From Candidatus Bandiella numerosa (GTDB lineage: Bacteria > Pseudomonadota > Alphaproteobacteria > Rickettsiales > Midichloriaceae), in NCBI RefSeq assembly GCF_029981845.1, contig NZ_CP104164.1, positions 1,384,197 to 1,448,196 on the forward strand: a DNA stretch of 64,000 nt, read 5' to 3'. The notes beneath the pieces were generated by a model. That model was not told the DNA's origin and made no database searches. It worked only from the letters and a program-made list of their open reading frames with translations. The first letter of the stretch is position 1. Every line of letters starts with the position of its first letter. Shown here in pieces: positions 1 through 9,210 of this stretch. The translations under genes and the position numbers were made by a program.

Positions 1-212
1 TTGTTAACCTGTACTTTCATGCTAAATATTAAAATTGAAAACTATTTCCTAGATAATAAATTAACTTTATTATTTTGCAAGTTAAGCCTCAGTTATAAAC
101 GAATAATTTTCACAACGTATAGCTTGAGTCGGATAGGTAGTGACAAGGAGTGATGAGCGAAGTGTAGTAAAACATACATAAGCGAAGAATGACGATGTCA
201 CTACTACCTGAA
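1..212. other. Intergenic stretch at window edge; mostly a palindromic element
   Basis: No credible gene is visible in the first 212 bases. Positions 1-116 are plain AT-rich sequence. Positions 117-222 form a large imperfect inverted repeat, described separately, whose right arm runs into the 3' end of hpf. Confidence 0.5.
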
Positions 213-222
213 TTATGCTATA
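118..222. repeat. Imperfect palindromic element overlapping the hpf 3' end
   Basis: The two arms can pair. TATAGC (118-123) matches GCTATA (217-222), AGGTAG (135-140) matches CTACCT (204-209), and TGACA (141-145) matches TGTCA (196-200), with a 3-base CTA bulge at 201-203. The loop of about 50 bases holds two copies of GCGAAG (157-162 and 182-187). The right arm includes the hpf stop codon (213-215) and its last three codons, so the element appears to have supplied the end of the protein. This resembles the behaviour of small palindromic repeats such as Rickettsia palindromic elements; that comparison is by architecture only. No second full copy is obvious in this window. Confidence 0.55.
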
Positions 223-794
223 TCCATTTTTGTATCTATCCAGGATATATTTCCATCCTTCCTGTAGTAAACTAGATTTAACTTTTTGGTAGCATCATTA
301 ATAAACAATAAAGCCGGCAAGTTCAATAAATCCATCTTCATTACTGCATCTTTTACACTAAGATTTTCAACATTAGATGGCTTTTCCGCAATTATGGTTG
401 GTGATTTTTCGTGATCATCAATATCTGAGTCTTCAAGAGGAGAAATTACATATTTCATGCCACTTATCAAATCAATGGAATGCTCTTTATGCTTTTTATG
501 ATCTTTTATTCTATTTTTATATCTTCTAAGCTGTTTTTCAATTTTCTCGTTTGCTACATTAAAACTTCTATATGAATCATATTCATGGCCGTTACTTTTT
601 ATTAATGTTCCAGTTCCGGTTCCTTCATTAACAATTATTTCTGTTTCAAATAATTGACCCTGTTTTTCAATCGTTACATGAGCATTAAGCGCATCTTTAA
701 AATACTTTTTTACCGTCATAGTCAAATGATCTATGATATGTTTTTCCAAACTTTCTCCTATCTTAATGTGTTTTCCATATACTGTGATATTCAT
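213..794 (-). CDS. hpf: Ribosome hibernation promoting factor, long form
   Basis: This 193-residue protein matches the long-form HPF/RaiA family, which binds the 30S subunit and helps form inactive 100S ribosome dimers in stationary or stressed cells. Residues 1 to about 100 carry the N-terminal HPF fold, beginning MNITVYGKHIKIG and containing a basic helix with KQLRRYKNRIKDHKKHK. After a linker, residues from about 135 to 193 form the C-terminal dimerisation domain, with LPALLFINDATKKLNLVYYRKDGNISWID-type features. ATG at 794 is preceded by a modest AGGG ribosome binding site. The last residues (DIA and stop) lie inside a palindromic element. The family call is strong; the domain boundaries are approximate. 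Confidence 0.93.
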   Translation of the reverse strand: MNITVYGKHIKIGESLEKHIIDHLTMTVKKYFKDALNAHVTIEKQGQLFETEIIVNEGTGTGTLIKSNGHEYDSYRSFNVANEKIEKQLRRYKNRIKDHKKHKEHSIDLISGMKYVISPLEDSDIDDHEKSPTIIAEKPSNVENLSVKDAVMKMDLLNLPALLFINDATKKLNLVYYRKDGNISWIDTKMDIA

Positions 795-904
795 AAGCTA
801 ACCCTTTTTATTTTATCCTAATTGAATAATATTGTGATATCAATAATAATATTATTATAGCCTATACTTCAAATTGCATCTACTTCAAATGAAATAAACC
901 ACCA

Positions 905-919
905 CCAGATATACTCTGG
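905..919 (-). terminator. Possible hairpin terminator downstream of the ankyrin gene
   Basis: CCAGA and TCTGG flank a 5-base loop, making a short GC-containing stem about 60 bases beyond the stop codon of the ankyrin gene on the minus strand. A loose T-rich run (GTTTATTTCATTTG) follows about five bases later. The stem is short and the T tract is broken, so this is only a candidate. Confidence 0.3.
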
Positions 920-978
920 CAGTGATTCAAAATTTAATATTAAGTAGCAAATATTTTCTTTATTTCTATCTATACTAC

Positions 979-3627
979 CTACGCAGCTGCTGCCGCATAA
1001 TCATTTAGCGTACAAATAGGCTGAAACATGATGTCGTAATAATCGTTATTAGTGCAAATACCATTAGTAGTCATAATAGACTCATCATTGCTTAGTGAAT
1101 AATCAGACGTTATGTAACTTTTTAATGTAGTAACAGCGTCATAAGCAAAATTTGCAACAGGTTCTATAATTGGTGAAGCAGTAGCAATAGCTAATTTAGC
1201 CATGCCAAACGCAGAATATGTGCCAGACATTGCTGCTAAAGTTTGTAATGTAGCAGCTCCAATTAATAATGGAGTTGCTGCTGTTGCTACAGCTACACCT
1301 GCTGAAATAATAGCTCCAGAAGTGATATATAAAGCAATTACTGATGCAGCAACATTTTCAACTGTTACAAAAGATTCTGATTTCTCTATTGCGCCATTTA
1401 TATCAGTAGTATAGTGGTTATATGATTTTGCGGTTGAAATTCCAGCTGCTGTTAATACAGATTTAGCAATTCCTACAGCTCCGCCTGCATCACCTCCTGT
1501 ATACGCAGATGCTCCTTGCATTACAAGATTTGCAGCAGAACTTGATAAAATATCACTACTATACTTATAAGCAAAATCGAATATACCCCTTTCTTCAACT
1601 GGTGTGTATTTAGGCATAGTGGATGGATCTTTTTGAGTTACCCATTCAGTAAAACCGTATACACCCGCACCAATTGTAGCTTCTACACCTGGCTTAGAAT
1701 GAGCCCTTCCAAATGCTTCAAGATAACCACCAACCCCAAAAGCTACTGTCCATAAAGGCACATTACCTTCCGCTACATCAGTTCCTGTTAATGCAGATAC
1801 TAATCCTTTTGACATAACGACTTGTTTAATAAGTCCTCCACCAACTGCATAATTTTGATTGATCTGAGGAGCATATTTTTCCATTGTATTGAGTTTTATC
1901 TCTTTAGGCATGGCTTGTTCTTCTTGTTCATCTTGCACTTTTTTCAGAGATTCTTTTCTCAACAAGTCTTTTTGTTGCTCTAGTTGTTTCAGTTCTGCCA
2001 TTTTTTTCAAGTAATCTTCTTCTTGTTCTATGTATTTATCTTTTACTTGATATACTGCTACTTGTTCCTCACCTTCCTTTGGACCTTCAATTGCTTTTAG
2101 ATTATCCATGTACTGTGCGCTCATACTAGTAGTCACACTCTTTAGCACTTGAGTTTGATCTGTATCGGTTAAGGCTTTTAGATTATCAGCAAATCCATGA
2201 TGATATAAAGATGCTAAACATTTACCATTTTCTGCTGTAAGTACGGAAAGATGTCTTTGCATAATAGACCCTTCCTCTATCATAATTTGTTGCATAGCTT
2301 CTACAGCAGCTCTGTTTCCAGATATAGCTGCGCTATGTAACCAATTTAATTTCAATGTTGTTTGTTGGTTTAGCGGGTCTGTGTAATCACCTAATACTGT
2401 TTTATAATGGCTATATATTTGAAAAAAAACCTCTCTATCAAATATTTCTGGGTTTAAAATCATTTTAGAAGCTAAGCTTTCCCCATCGCTTGCAGGATTG
2501 TCAAAAAATAATTGTATTGCATCTTTACTATCTAAGATCTTGCCTCGTAAAAATTTTGCTGTTTCAGATGACAGTCCTATATTTTTAGAAGCTTCCCATA
2601 AATGCTTATTTTGTAATGATTCTGGGTTTGTTTTTTCAGCTACTTTTAGTGCCAATCGATCATATACTGAGTCTAATACATAATCCAATGGTAAAGAACC
2701 ACCTTGATCTGGTAAATTAGCATTAAATCCATCTTTAGATACTACTACATCTGCTTGCTCAACTAAATTTTGATCATGCACGATTGTACCAAAATGTTTT
2801 TGTACTTTACCTGCCGAAGCTTTGGTAACATAATCTGTAACAACATCTACGTCAGCTTTGTGAGTTTTATATCCAAACATTGCAACATCTACTCCAGTCT
2901 TTCCAGCTTTGTTTGATGCATCAATAGAATTAGGAGTTAAATTAACTGTAGCACTTTTAACAGCCTCCCTTAGATCTGGGCTTATTGCATTTAAATGTGC
3001 TAAATTATTTCCATCTTTATTGGTAGATTCCACTAAAGATGGCTTTCCAGCAGCTTGTTTTAACGCCTCTGTGACAAGTTCTGCTTTACCACTTCCAATT
3101 ACCTTATGGAATAAATTACCATCATTTGCTTCTTTAACACTTTTAGATAAATCAGCTCCTTTTTGTATTAATTTCTGTGCAATTACGTTTCCAGCACCAC
3201 TATTAACATCAAGTGCTTTTTCTAAAATTCTAAAGCCATCCGCCGTTTCTCTATTAACATCAGCACCATGCCTTAATGCAGTATCTATCATTTCTGGATT
3301 GGCATTCTTAATGCCAGAATCTAGCGCTTTACTTGAATCAACTTTAGAAAAAAATCCACCAGGTATTTTTGCTAAAAATTCAGATATAGTAGCAAAATAA
3401 TCATACGCTCCTGGGTTATTTTGCTCTATCGCAGCATCAGCTAATTTAGTATTTGCATATGCAAATCCTCCCACAGTTGTAGCGGCGCCTATAAGACTTG
3501 GTGCATATTTATATACCATGCCTAACACAGTAGACACGACAATGCCTGAAGCAGCAATCTGCGGATTTGCAATAGCAATTGCTGAAATTGCTGTAGCTAT
3601 ATTTTTAACATTTAAAACTTTATTCAC
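979..3627 (-). CDS. Large ankyrin-repeat membrane protein, candidate effector
   Basis: This 882-residue protein has no named family that I recognise. Residues about 10-65 are hydrophobic and alanine-rich and could insert into a membrane. Residues about 105-230 contain ankyrin-like units (ALRHGADVNRETADG and KLIQKGADLSKS are typical repeat ends). Residues about 530-575 are highly charged and could form a coiled coil. Residues about 750-830 hold long hydrophobic helices. The start is GTG at 3627 behind a good Shine-Dalgarno sequence (GGAGG, complement of 3632-3636). Ankyrin proteins are common host-interaction factors in Rickettsiales, so an effector or surface role is plausible but inferred. 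It stands alone, divergent from the S9 peptidase gene. Confidence 0.8.
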   Translation of the reverse strand: MNKVLNVKNIATAISAIAIANPQIAASGIVVSTVLGMVYKYAPSLIGAATTVGGFAYANTKLADAAIEQNNPGAYDYFATISEFLAKIPGGFFSKVDSSKALDSGIKNANPEMIDTALRHGADVNRETADGFRILEKALDVNSGAGNVIAQKLIQKGADLSKSVKEANDGNLFHKVIGSGKAELVTEALKQAAGKPSLVESTNKDGNNLAHLNAISPDLREAVKSATVNLTPNSIDASNKAGKTGVDVAMFGYKTHKADVDVVTDYVTKASAGKVQKHFGTIVHDQNLVEQADVVVSKDGFNANLPDQGGSLPLDYVLDSVYDRLALKVAEKTNPESLQNKHLWEASKNIGLSSETAKFLRGKILDSKDAIQLFFDNPASDGESLASKMILNPEIFDREVFFQIYSHYKTVLGDYTDPLNQQTTLKLNWLHSAAISGNRAAVEAMQQIMIEEGSIMQRHLSVLTAENGKCLASLYHHGFADNLKALTDTDQTQVLKSVTTSMSAQYMDNLKAIEGPKEGEEQVAVYQVKDKYIEQEEDYLKKMAELKQLEQQKDLLRKESLKKVQDEQEEQAMPKEIKLNTMEKYAPQINQNYAVGGGLIKQVVMSKGLVSALTGTDVAEGNVPLWTVAFGVGGYLEAFGRAHSKPGVEATIGAGVYGFTEWVTQKDPSTMPKYTPVEERGIFDFAYKYSSDILSSSAANLVMQGASAYTGGDAGGAVGIAKSVLTAAGISTAKSYNHYTTDINGAIEKSESFVTVENVAASVIALYITSGAIISAGVAVATAATPLLIGAATLQTLAAMSGTYSAFGMAKLAIATASPIIEPVANFAYDAVTTLKSYITSDYSLSNDESIMTTNGICTNNDYYDIMFQPICTLNDYAAAAA

Positions 3628-3722
3628 ACATCCTCCAAATAAATTATGAGCGCATTATGTTTGTAAAATTATAAATGTCAATATATTTTTATTTATCTAA
3701 GAAAATATATTTAAAATTAGCA

Positions 3723-3751
3723 TTGAGTTTTTTATAAGCTTTATGTATCCT
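3723..3751 (+). promoter_or_regulatory. Possible sigma-70 promoter for the S9 peptidase
   Basis: TTGAGT (3723-3728) and TATCCT (3746-3751) are separated by 17 bases, ending 36 bases before the start codon at 3788. Each box matches four of six consensus positions, so this is weak support. Confidence 0.3.
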
Positions 3752-3787
3752 AGCGTGTTAGTTAGCTAGCATAACGGATGTGAGACC

Positions 3788-5791
3788 ATGCATAAGGGGA
3801 TTTTAACAATATTTATTATATTTATGATTAACGTTTTTGCAAATTCTGATGATAAGCTGATTCCAAGAAAAATAATTTTTGGCAATCCAGACAAAGCTAA
3901 TGTCCAGATTAGTAATGATGGAAAGCATATTTCATATTTATCCAATAAATCAGGTGTATTAAATATTTTCATTGCCCCAATAGACGATATTAATAATGTA
4001 AAATCCATTACTAATGATACCAAGAGAGGAATTAGTAATTATTTTTGGAGCTATGATAATAGCCATATTTTGTATCTAAAAGATAATGATGGAGACGAAA
4101 ATGCAAGAATACATAAAATCAATATCAATACACTAAAAGATAAAATTATAACCCCAGAAAATGGTGTTAAGGCTATTATATTAAAAAAGAATTATAAATT
4201 TCCAGATGAAATAATAATTGGACTGAATCAAAGGAAAAAAGAATATTTTGACGTATATAAGTTAAATATTCAAAATGATACTCTATCATTAATGTATGAA
4301 AATAATAAATACATTAGCTTTAGTATTGATGATAATTATCAAATCAAGTTTGGTTATCACCCAATGGAAGACGGAGGTAATCAAATTTACCTTTTTGATG
4401 ATAAAATTGAAATTCCTTTTTTAAAAATTTCTCATGAGGATTCTAAAACAACAGGCATAGTTGAGTTTACTGAAAAAGGAGATAAGGCTTATTTCGTTAG
4501 CTCAATTGATAGAGATGTATCAAGTTTGTTTTTATTAGATTTAAAAACAAAAAATAAGGAATTAATATATTCAAATGCAAAAGCTGACATCGAAAATATA
4601 ATTTTACAACCAAAGACCAAACAATTACAGGCCATTAGTTACTCTTATCTCAAACAGGATTATCAATTTATTGATGCCAAATTTGAGGAGGATTATAATA
4701 TATTGAAAGAAATAAGTAAAAATGGGCAAATTATTATCAAATCCAGAGATTTGGAGGATAATAAATGGTTAGTTGTATTTGATTATGATGATAAACCAAT
4801 TCAGTATTACCTTTATGATAGAACCAATAAAAAAGCTACGTACCTCTTTAGCAATAACGATGAATTGAGTAATTATAGTCTTACAAAAATGCACCCTATT
4901 GTAATTAAGACTAGGGATGAATTAGATTTGGTTAGTTATATCTCAATTCCCAATGATATAAAAAAATCTCAAAATGATTACAAAACAACAAAGCCAGCTC
5001 CAATGGTTTTGTTGGTGCATGGTGGTCCAAATGCCAGAGATTACTGGGGCCTAAATGGCATCCATCAATGGCTTTCTAACAGGGGATATGTTGTTTTAAG
5101 TGTTAATTACAGGGGATCCACAGGTTTTGGCAAAAATTTTATAAATGCAGGTAATGGAGAGTGGGCTGCAAAAATGCATGACGATCTTATTGATGCAGTT
5201 GATTGGGCGGTGAGTGAAAAAATTGCTGATAAAGACAAGATAGCAATAATGGGAGGAAGTTATGGTGGATATGCAACTTTGGTAGGCTTAACCTTTACTC
5301 CAGATATTTTTGCATGTGGAGTGGATATTGTTGGTCCATCAAATTTGATTACACTAGTTAATTCAGTTCCTGAATATTGGAAACCAATAATTAATAGCTT
5401 AAAATTAATGCTCGGAGGTGATCATAAAACCAAAGAAGGAGAAGAAATATATAAGAAAAAATCTCCGCTCTTTTATGTAGATAGAATAACTAAACCGCTA
5501 TTGATAGGTCAAGGCGCTAACGATCCAAGAGTTAAACAAGCCGAATCAGATCAGATAGTTGATTTAATGAAAAAACATAAAATTCCTGTTATTTATGCCT
5601 TATATCCAGATGAGGGACATGGATTCATAAGACCAGAAAATAGGCTTTCTTTTTATGCAATTACTGAAGGTTTTTTTGCTAAATACTTAGGTGGTCGGTA
5701 TGAACAAATAAAGAGTGATTTTGAAAATTCATCCATTCTTATTAAGGAAGGAGAAGATTTACTGCCTGATAAAATTGAAACCAAAAAATAA
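3788..5791 (+). CDS. Exported S9-family prolyl oligopeptidase / acylaminoacyl peptidase
   Basis: This 667-residue serine peptidase has an N-terminal signal peptide (MHKGILTIFIIFMINVFA, probable cleavage after VFA), so it should act in the periplasm or outside the cell. Residues about 30-390 are a beta-propeller-like region with repeats such as ISNDGKHISYL. The C-terminal alpha/beta hydrolase domain carries the nucleophile motif GGSYGGYA with Ser491, an acidic residue Asp579 (GANDPR) and His611 (DEGHGF), a complete S9 catalytic triad, plus the oxyanion region VHGGPNARDYWG. The likely substrates are short peptides, which would suit a peptide-scavenging intracellular bacterium; the exact specificity cannot be read from sequence. 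It is a single-gene unit, convergent with fmt. Confidence 0.92.
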   Translation: MHKGILTIFIIFMINVFANSDDKLIPRKIIFGNPDKANVQISNDGKHISYLSNKSGVLNIFIAPIDDINNVKSITNDTKRGISNYFWSYDNSHILYLKDNDGDENARIHKININTLKDKIITPENGVKAIILKKNYKFPDEIIIGLNQRKKEYFDVYKLNIQNDTLSLMYENNKYISFSIDDNYQIKFGYHPMEDGGNQIYLFDDKIEIPFLKISHEDSKTTGIVEFTEKGDKAYFVSSIDRDVSSLFLLDLKTKNKELIYSNAKADIENIILQPKTKQLQAISYSYLKQDYQFIDAKFEEDYNILKEISKNGQIIIKSRDLEDNKWLVVFDYDDKPIQYYLYDRTNKKATYLFSNNDELSNYSLTKMHPIVIKTRDELDLVSYISIPNDIKKSQNDYKTTKPAPMVLLVHGGPNARDYWGLNGIHQWLSNRGYVVLSVNYRGSTGFGKNFINAGNGEWAAKMHDDLIDAVDWAVSEKIADKDKIAIMGGSYGGYATLVGLTFTPDIFACGVDIVGPSNLITLVNSVPEYWKPIINSLKLMLGGDHKTKEGEEIYKKKSPLFYVDRITKPLLIGQGANDPRVKQAESDQIVDLMKKHKIPVIYALYPDEGHGFIRPENRLSFYAITEGFFAKYLGGRYEQIKSDFENSSILIKEGEDLLPDKIETKK

Positions 5792-5858
5792 GGAATATAT
5801 TTGCCGTTGATATTGGAAGATATACTAATAATAGACAGGTAATTTTAATTATCTAAAT

Positions 5859-6779
5859 TTATTTAATATTACTTCCTACTGGCATAGTAAATCCTCTTAA
5901 AAAGGCATCGGTATAAAGCATTTTCCTTCCATGCCTTTGCAATAAAATTGGCCTTATGACACCATCCTTACAAGCAATGCCCAATTTGTTGTCAATTATT
6001 GTTCCTGGCAAATAGTTTTGATTGGATTTTTCAACTTTAGCACTAATGATCTTGATTATTTCATTTTTATACACAAAATAGGCACCGGGCCTAGGACTTA
6101 GAGCACGAACCTTATTATTGACTTCAAATGCAGTTGCATTGAAGTTTATGAGTTCCTCTTCTGATTTAATTTTACCTGCATAAGTAACTCCCTCATGAGG
6201 CTGCTTTGTAAATTTTACGGAACCTTTTTCAAAGAGACCTAACACATCTAAAATCATTTCTCCACCCATTTCAGAACATTTATCGTGCAATTCTTTTGCC
6301 GTAATTTCATCATCAAGTAAAATTTCATTTCGCAATATAATATCTCCAGTGTCTAAACCTTCATCCATACCCATTATACATATAGCCGTTTTTTTATCGC
6401 CTGCCATTATAGTGCGTTGTATTGGTGCCGCTCCCCTCCACCTAGGTAAATCAGACGGATGAACGTTAACAAACCCGTATTTTGGTATTTTCAAAAATTC
6501 CTTAGGTATCAATAATCCATATGCAACTACAATTACAATATCTGGATTTAATGATTTTAATTGCTCAATATTATCTGCTGTTCTCAATTTTTTTGGAGTT
6601 AAAACAGTTAATGAAAATTTTTCTGCCAAATTATGAATCACGCTTTTATTTTCTCTTAATCCACGTCCAGAATGAGTAGGAGGTTTTGTATATACAGCGA
6701 TAATTTCACAATCATAATTAACAAGTTTTGAAAGTGTCGGAACTGCAAATTCAGGTGAGCCCATGAATATAATTCTCAT
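5859..6779 (-). CDS. fmt: Methionyl-tRNA formyltransferase
   Basis: This 306-residue enzyme formylates initiator Met-tRNA using 10-formyltetrahydrofolate. The N-terminal Rossmann-like domain begins MRIIFMGSPEFAVPTL. The catalytic region NVHPSDLPRWRGAAPIQ carries the conserved histidine, and the DTGDII segment carries the catalytic aspartate. The C-terminal OB-like domain (about residues 205-306) contains RALSPRPGAYF and GVIRPILLQRHGRKML. Length is normal for the family. Its folate donor fits with folP elsewhere in the window. It converges on the S9 peptidase with a 67-base gap. Confidence 0.97.
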   Translation of the reverse strand: MRIIFMGSPEFAVPTLSKLVNYDCEIIAVYTKPPTHSGRGLRENKSVIHNLAEKFSLTVLTPKKLRTADNIEQLKSLNPDIVIVVAYGLLIPKEFLKIPKYGFVNVHPSDLPRWRGAAPIQRTIMAGDKKTAICIMGMDEGLDTGDIILRNEILLDDEITAKELHDKCSEMGGEMILDVLGLFEKGSVKFTKQPHEGVTYAGKIKSEEELINFNATAFEVNNKVRALSPRPGAYFVYKNEIIKIISAKVEKSNQNYLPGTIIDNKLGIACKDGVIRPILLQRHGRKMLYTDAFLRGFTMPVGSNIK

Positions 6780-6859
6780 AAATTGAATAAATCTTTTTAT
6801 TGCATACTAATACAAAATGATTACATTGAAAGAGGTTTTTAATATTTTCTTTGATTAAG

Positions 6860-7825
6860 ATGAATTCATGTGTGCAAGAAATATTGTGTGCTTTTTCTGA
6901 CGAATATGCAGATTATTTATCACCTGTTTGCCAGCAACCAAATTTGATCATAGATTTGCTCAAAATAGCAGACTCTAGTATTCCAGAAGTGTATTTTCAG
7001 GAAAATTGCCCTGATCAGAGCACTTTAATTGCAGCTGAAAAAATGCTCATTGAGGTAACACAAAATAAATCTAGAGTAAGAGCAGAAGGCCAGGAAAGAC
7101 ATGAATCAGGTGTACCTATATGGATAAATAATGATATTGCAGCGTTAATTATAGATAATTTCATTAAATTAAATTTTATTTCCGAAAAAGCCCCGGCTTT
7201 ACAAAAATATCCGTGTGTTGCTTTATTGGGCTCAACTGCCCCAAATATGCAAGAGAGATTAGACTTCTTTGTGTCGCTTCTTAATAACAGAGACCTAGAA
7301 ATTGGGACACTGTATCTTCTGACTGGAACCAGAACTGTTGACCCAGATAAATTCAATGATGGTTCTGTAGAATATATTCAATCAATTAAAGAAAAGTTTA
7401 AAGTTGATCTGGTTACTGAAAAGGAATTGATGCAAGACGTTTATGATAAAGTTTGTAAACCTGATTCTAAATGCAGTAAAATAAAAGTCAACCTGGTAAA
7501 CGCAGTAAAAAATCAAGGTAGAGCCAATACACTAGACACTCTAATTGAATTCAAAGCACAAGCAGAAAACTGTGATAGAGTTCTTTATATTTCTATTGCG
7601 CCTTTTATTGTATATCAGAACGAAATAATAGCTAAATTTGCAAAGGATCATTTTAAACATGAATATGAAACTATTGGTAAAAGTGCTAATATAAACATAG
7701 ACCTTCCTAAAATTAAAATAGCTCATTATATGGTCATGTCATTTGCAGAGGCATTGTATGCAGCAAGACCAAGGATAAAAGAAACATTAAATTTAGAAGA
7801 AAAATTTTCTAAAGATGATCTTTGA
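6860..7825 (+). CDS. Uncharacterised protein, possibly DUF218/YdcF-like
   Basis: I do not recognise a named family with confidence. ATG at 6860 (MNSCVQEIL) is preferred over an in-frame TTG nine bases earlier, giving about 321 residues. There is no signal peptide or transmembrane segment. The central part (about residues 115-275) alternates strands and helices: CVALLGSTAPNMQERLDF, TLYLLTGTRTVDP, then NQGRANTLDTLIEF and VLYISIAPFIVYQNEI. That order, including a glycine-rich first strand and an RANTLDT motif, recalls DUF218/YdcF-like folds, but this is a weak structural guess. It lies divergent from fmt and alone, 149 bases before yebC. Confidence 0.7.
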   Translation: MNSCVQEILCAFSDEYADYLSPVCQQPNLIIDLLKIADSSIPEVYFQENCPDQSTLIAAEKMLIEVTQNKSRVRAEGQERHESGVPIWINNDIAALIIDNFIKLNFISEKAPALQKYPCVALLGSTAPNMQERLDFFVSLLNNRDLEIGTLYLLTGTRTVDPDKFNDGSVEYIQSIKEKFKVDLVTEKELMQDVYDKVCKPDSKCSKIKVNLVNAVKNQGRANTLDTLIEFKAQAENCDRVLYISIAPFIVYQNEIIAKFAKDHFKHEYETIGKSANINIDLPKIKIAHYMVMSFAEALYAARPRIKETLNLEEKFSKDDL

Positions 7826-7974
7826 GTTGTATAGCCATTACTAACAATTAATTATGATGATAGTAACTTTATTCATAATTTTCATGCAGCCTCATCATTA
7901 TGCAATTATAATAATGTTGTTGAATAAATTCTTTAATAATTGTAGTTTATCAGCATTATATTTTTTAAAAATTC

Positions 7975-8700
7975 ATGGCAGGACATTCAAAATTTAAAAA
8001 CATAATGCATCGAAAAGGTGCTCAAGATAAGAAAAAAGCTAAAGCATTTACTCGTGCGGTTAAGGAAATAATAGTAGCTGCTAAAACAGGCATGCCCGAT
8101 CCAAATTTCAATCCAAGACTACGCACGGCAATTATTACTGCCAAACAAGCAAATTTACCTAAAGACAGAATTGATAATGCAATTAAAAAGGCAACTTCTG
8201 CAACTGATGGAATAAACTATGAAGAAATTAGATATGAAGGTTATGGACCTGGTGGAGTTGCAATTATTGTGGAAACTCTAACAGATAACAAAAACAGAAC
8301 TGCAAGTGACGTTAGATCTACTTTTAGCAAACATGGTGGGGCTTTAGGTGAACAGGGAAGTGTCGGATACATGTTTAGGAAAGTTGGCTATATTGTATAT
8401 GAAGAAAAGGATATAGATAAAAATAAGATAATTGAATTAGCAATAGAATTAGAAGTAGATGATTGTATAGATGAGGATGGAGTGGTCGAAATTCTATGCA
8501 ACACAGAAAAATACTCTGAGACTATTGAAACTTTAGAGCAAAAATTTGGCAAACCACTTGAATCAGAAGTAAAGTGGATTTCGGATATAATGGTTGAATT
8601 AGACGAGGAAAACAACGAAAAAATTTTAAAACTCTTAGATGCGCTTGATAATTTAGATGACGTACAGTCGGTTAATAGCAATTGTAAATTTATTAATTAA
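7975..8700 (+). CDS. yebC: YebC/PmpR family transcription or translation regulator
   Basis: This 241-residue protein begins MAGHSKFKNIMHRKGAQDKKK, the hallmark start of the YebC/TACO1 family. Other conserved features are ADNK-type LTDNKNRTASDVRSTFSKHGG and GEQGSVGYMF in the middle and an acidic C-terminal third. Members bind DNA or help the ribosome translate difficult stretches. It is the first gene of a tight operon yebC-ruvC-dnaE, three bases ahead of ruvC; yebC next to ruvC is a widespread arrangement in proteobacteria, which supports both calls. Confidence 0.96.
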   Translation: MAGHSKFKNIMHRKGAQDKKKAKAFTRAVKEIIVAAKTGMPDPNFNPRLRTAIITAKQANLPKDRIDNAIKKATSATDGINYEEIRYEGYGPGGVAIIVETLTDNKNRTASDVRSTFSKHGGALGEQGSVGYMFRKVGYIVYEEKDIDKNKIIELAIELEVDDCIDEDGVVEILCNTEKYSETIETLEQKFGKPLESEVKWISDIMVELDEENNEKILKLLDALDNLDDVQSVNSNCKFIN

Positions 8701-8703
8701 TGC

Positions 8704-9210
8704 ATGAGGCCTGAAAAAATAATTGGTAGATTTTTAGGAATTGATCCAGGATTAAATTTCACAGGTTGGGGTATTATTGATTACATTAATGCTGATAAAT
8801 TCACATATATTGCATCAGGAATAATTAAAACTGTTCCAAAAATGGAGTATTCTCAAAGATTAAATCATATTTTTAACCAATTATTAAAAATAATAGAAAA
8901 TTATAACCCAATGCATGCCGCTATTGAAGATACATATGTCAATGTGAATAACAAAAGTTCTATTATGCTTGCTCAAGCAAAAGCCGCTTCAATTATTGCT
9001 ATTTCTCAAAATAATATTCCTCTTGTAGAATATGCGGCAAAAAAGGTAAAAAAAACCATTTCTGGCACTGGAAATGCTGATAAATCCCAAATTATAAAAA
9101 TGATAAGTTATTGGTTGCCTAATATTTCAGTAAAATTTTCTGATGAAGCTGATGCTCTTGCAATAGCTTTGTGTCATGCTAGTCACTATAAACACAGTGA
9201 AAAAATTTAA
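8704..9210 (+). CDS. ruvC: Holliday junction resolvase RuvC
   Basis: This 168-residue endonuclease resolves Holliday junctions with RuvAB. The acidic catalytic residues lie in LGIDPGLNFTGWG (first Asp), AIEDTYVN (Glu) and SDEADALAIALCHAS (last Asp pair), as expected for the RNase H-like RuvC fold. The length is typical. ATG at 8704 sits three bases after the yebC stop, and its stop codon immediately abuts the dnaE start, so the three genes are probably translated from one message. ruvA and ruvB are not in the window. Confidence 0.96.
   Translation: MRPEKIIGRFLGIDPGLNFTGWGIIDYINADKFTYIASGIIKTVPKMEYSQRLNHIFNQLLKIIENYNPMHAAIEDTYVNVNNKSSIMLAQAKAASIIAISQNNIPLVEYAAKKVKKTISGTGNADKSQIIKMISYWLPNISVKFSDEADALAIALCHASHYKHSEKI

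Noticed and set aside
1202..1414. 70-codon plus-strand open frame inside the ankyrin gene
   Set aside because: It is a shadow of the minus-strand gene, with an alanine/valine-rich mirror composition and no ribosome binding site.
2909..3400. 163-codon plus-strand open frame inside the ankyrin gene
   Set aside because: Long, but antisense to a clear reading frame and without family signatures.
3757..3775. Short near-palindrome (around TTAGCTAG) upstream of the S9 gene as an operator
   Set aside because: The symmetry is only about ten bases with a wobble pair, too weak in AT-rich DNA.
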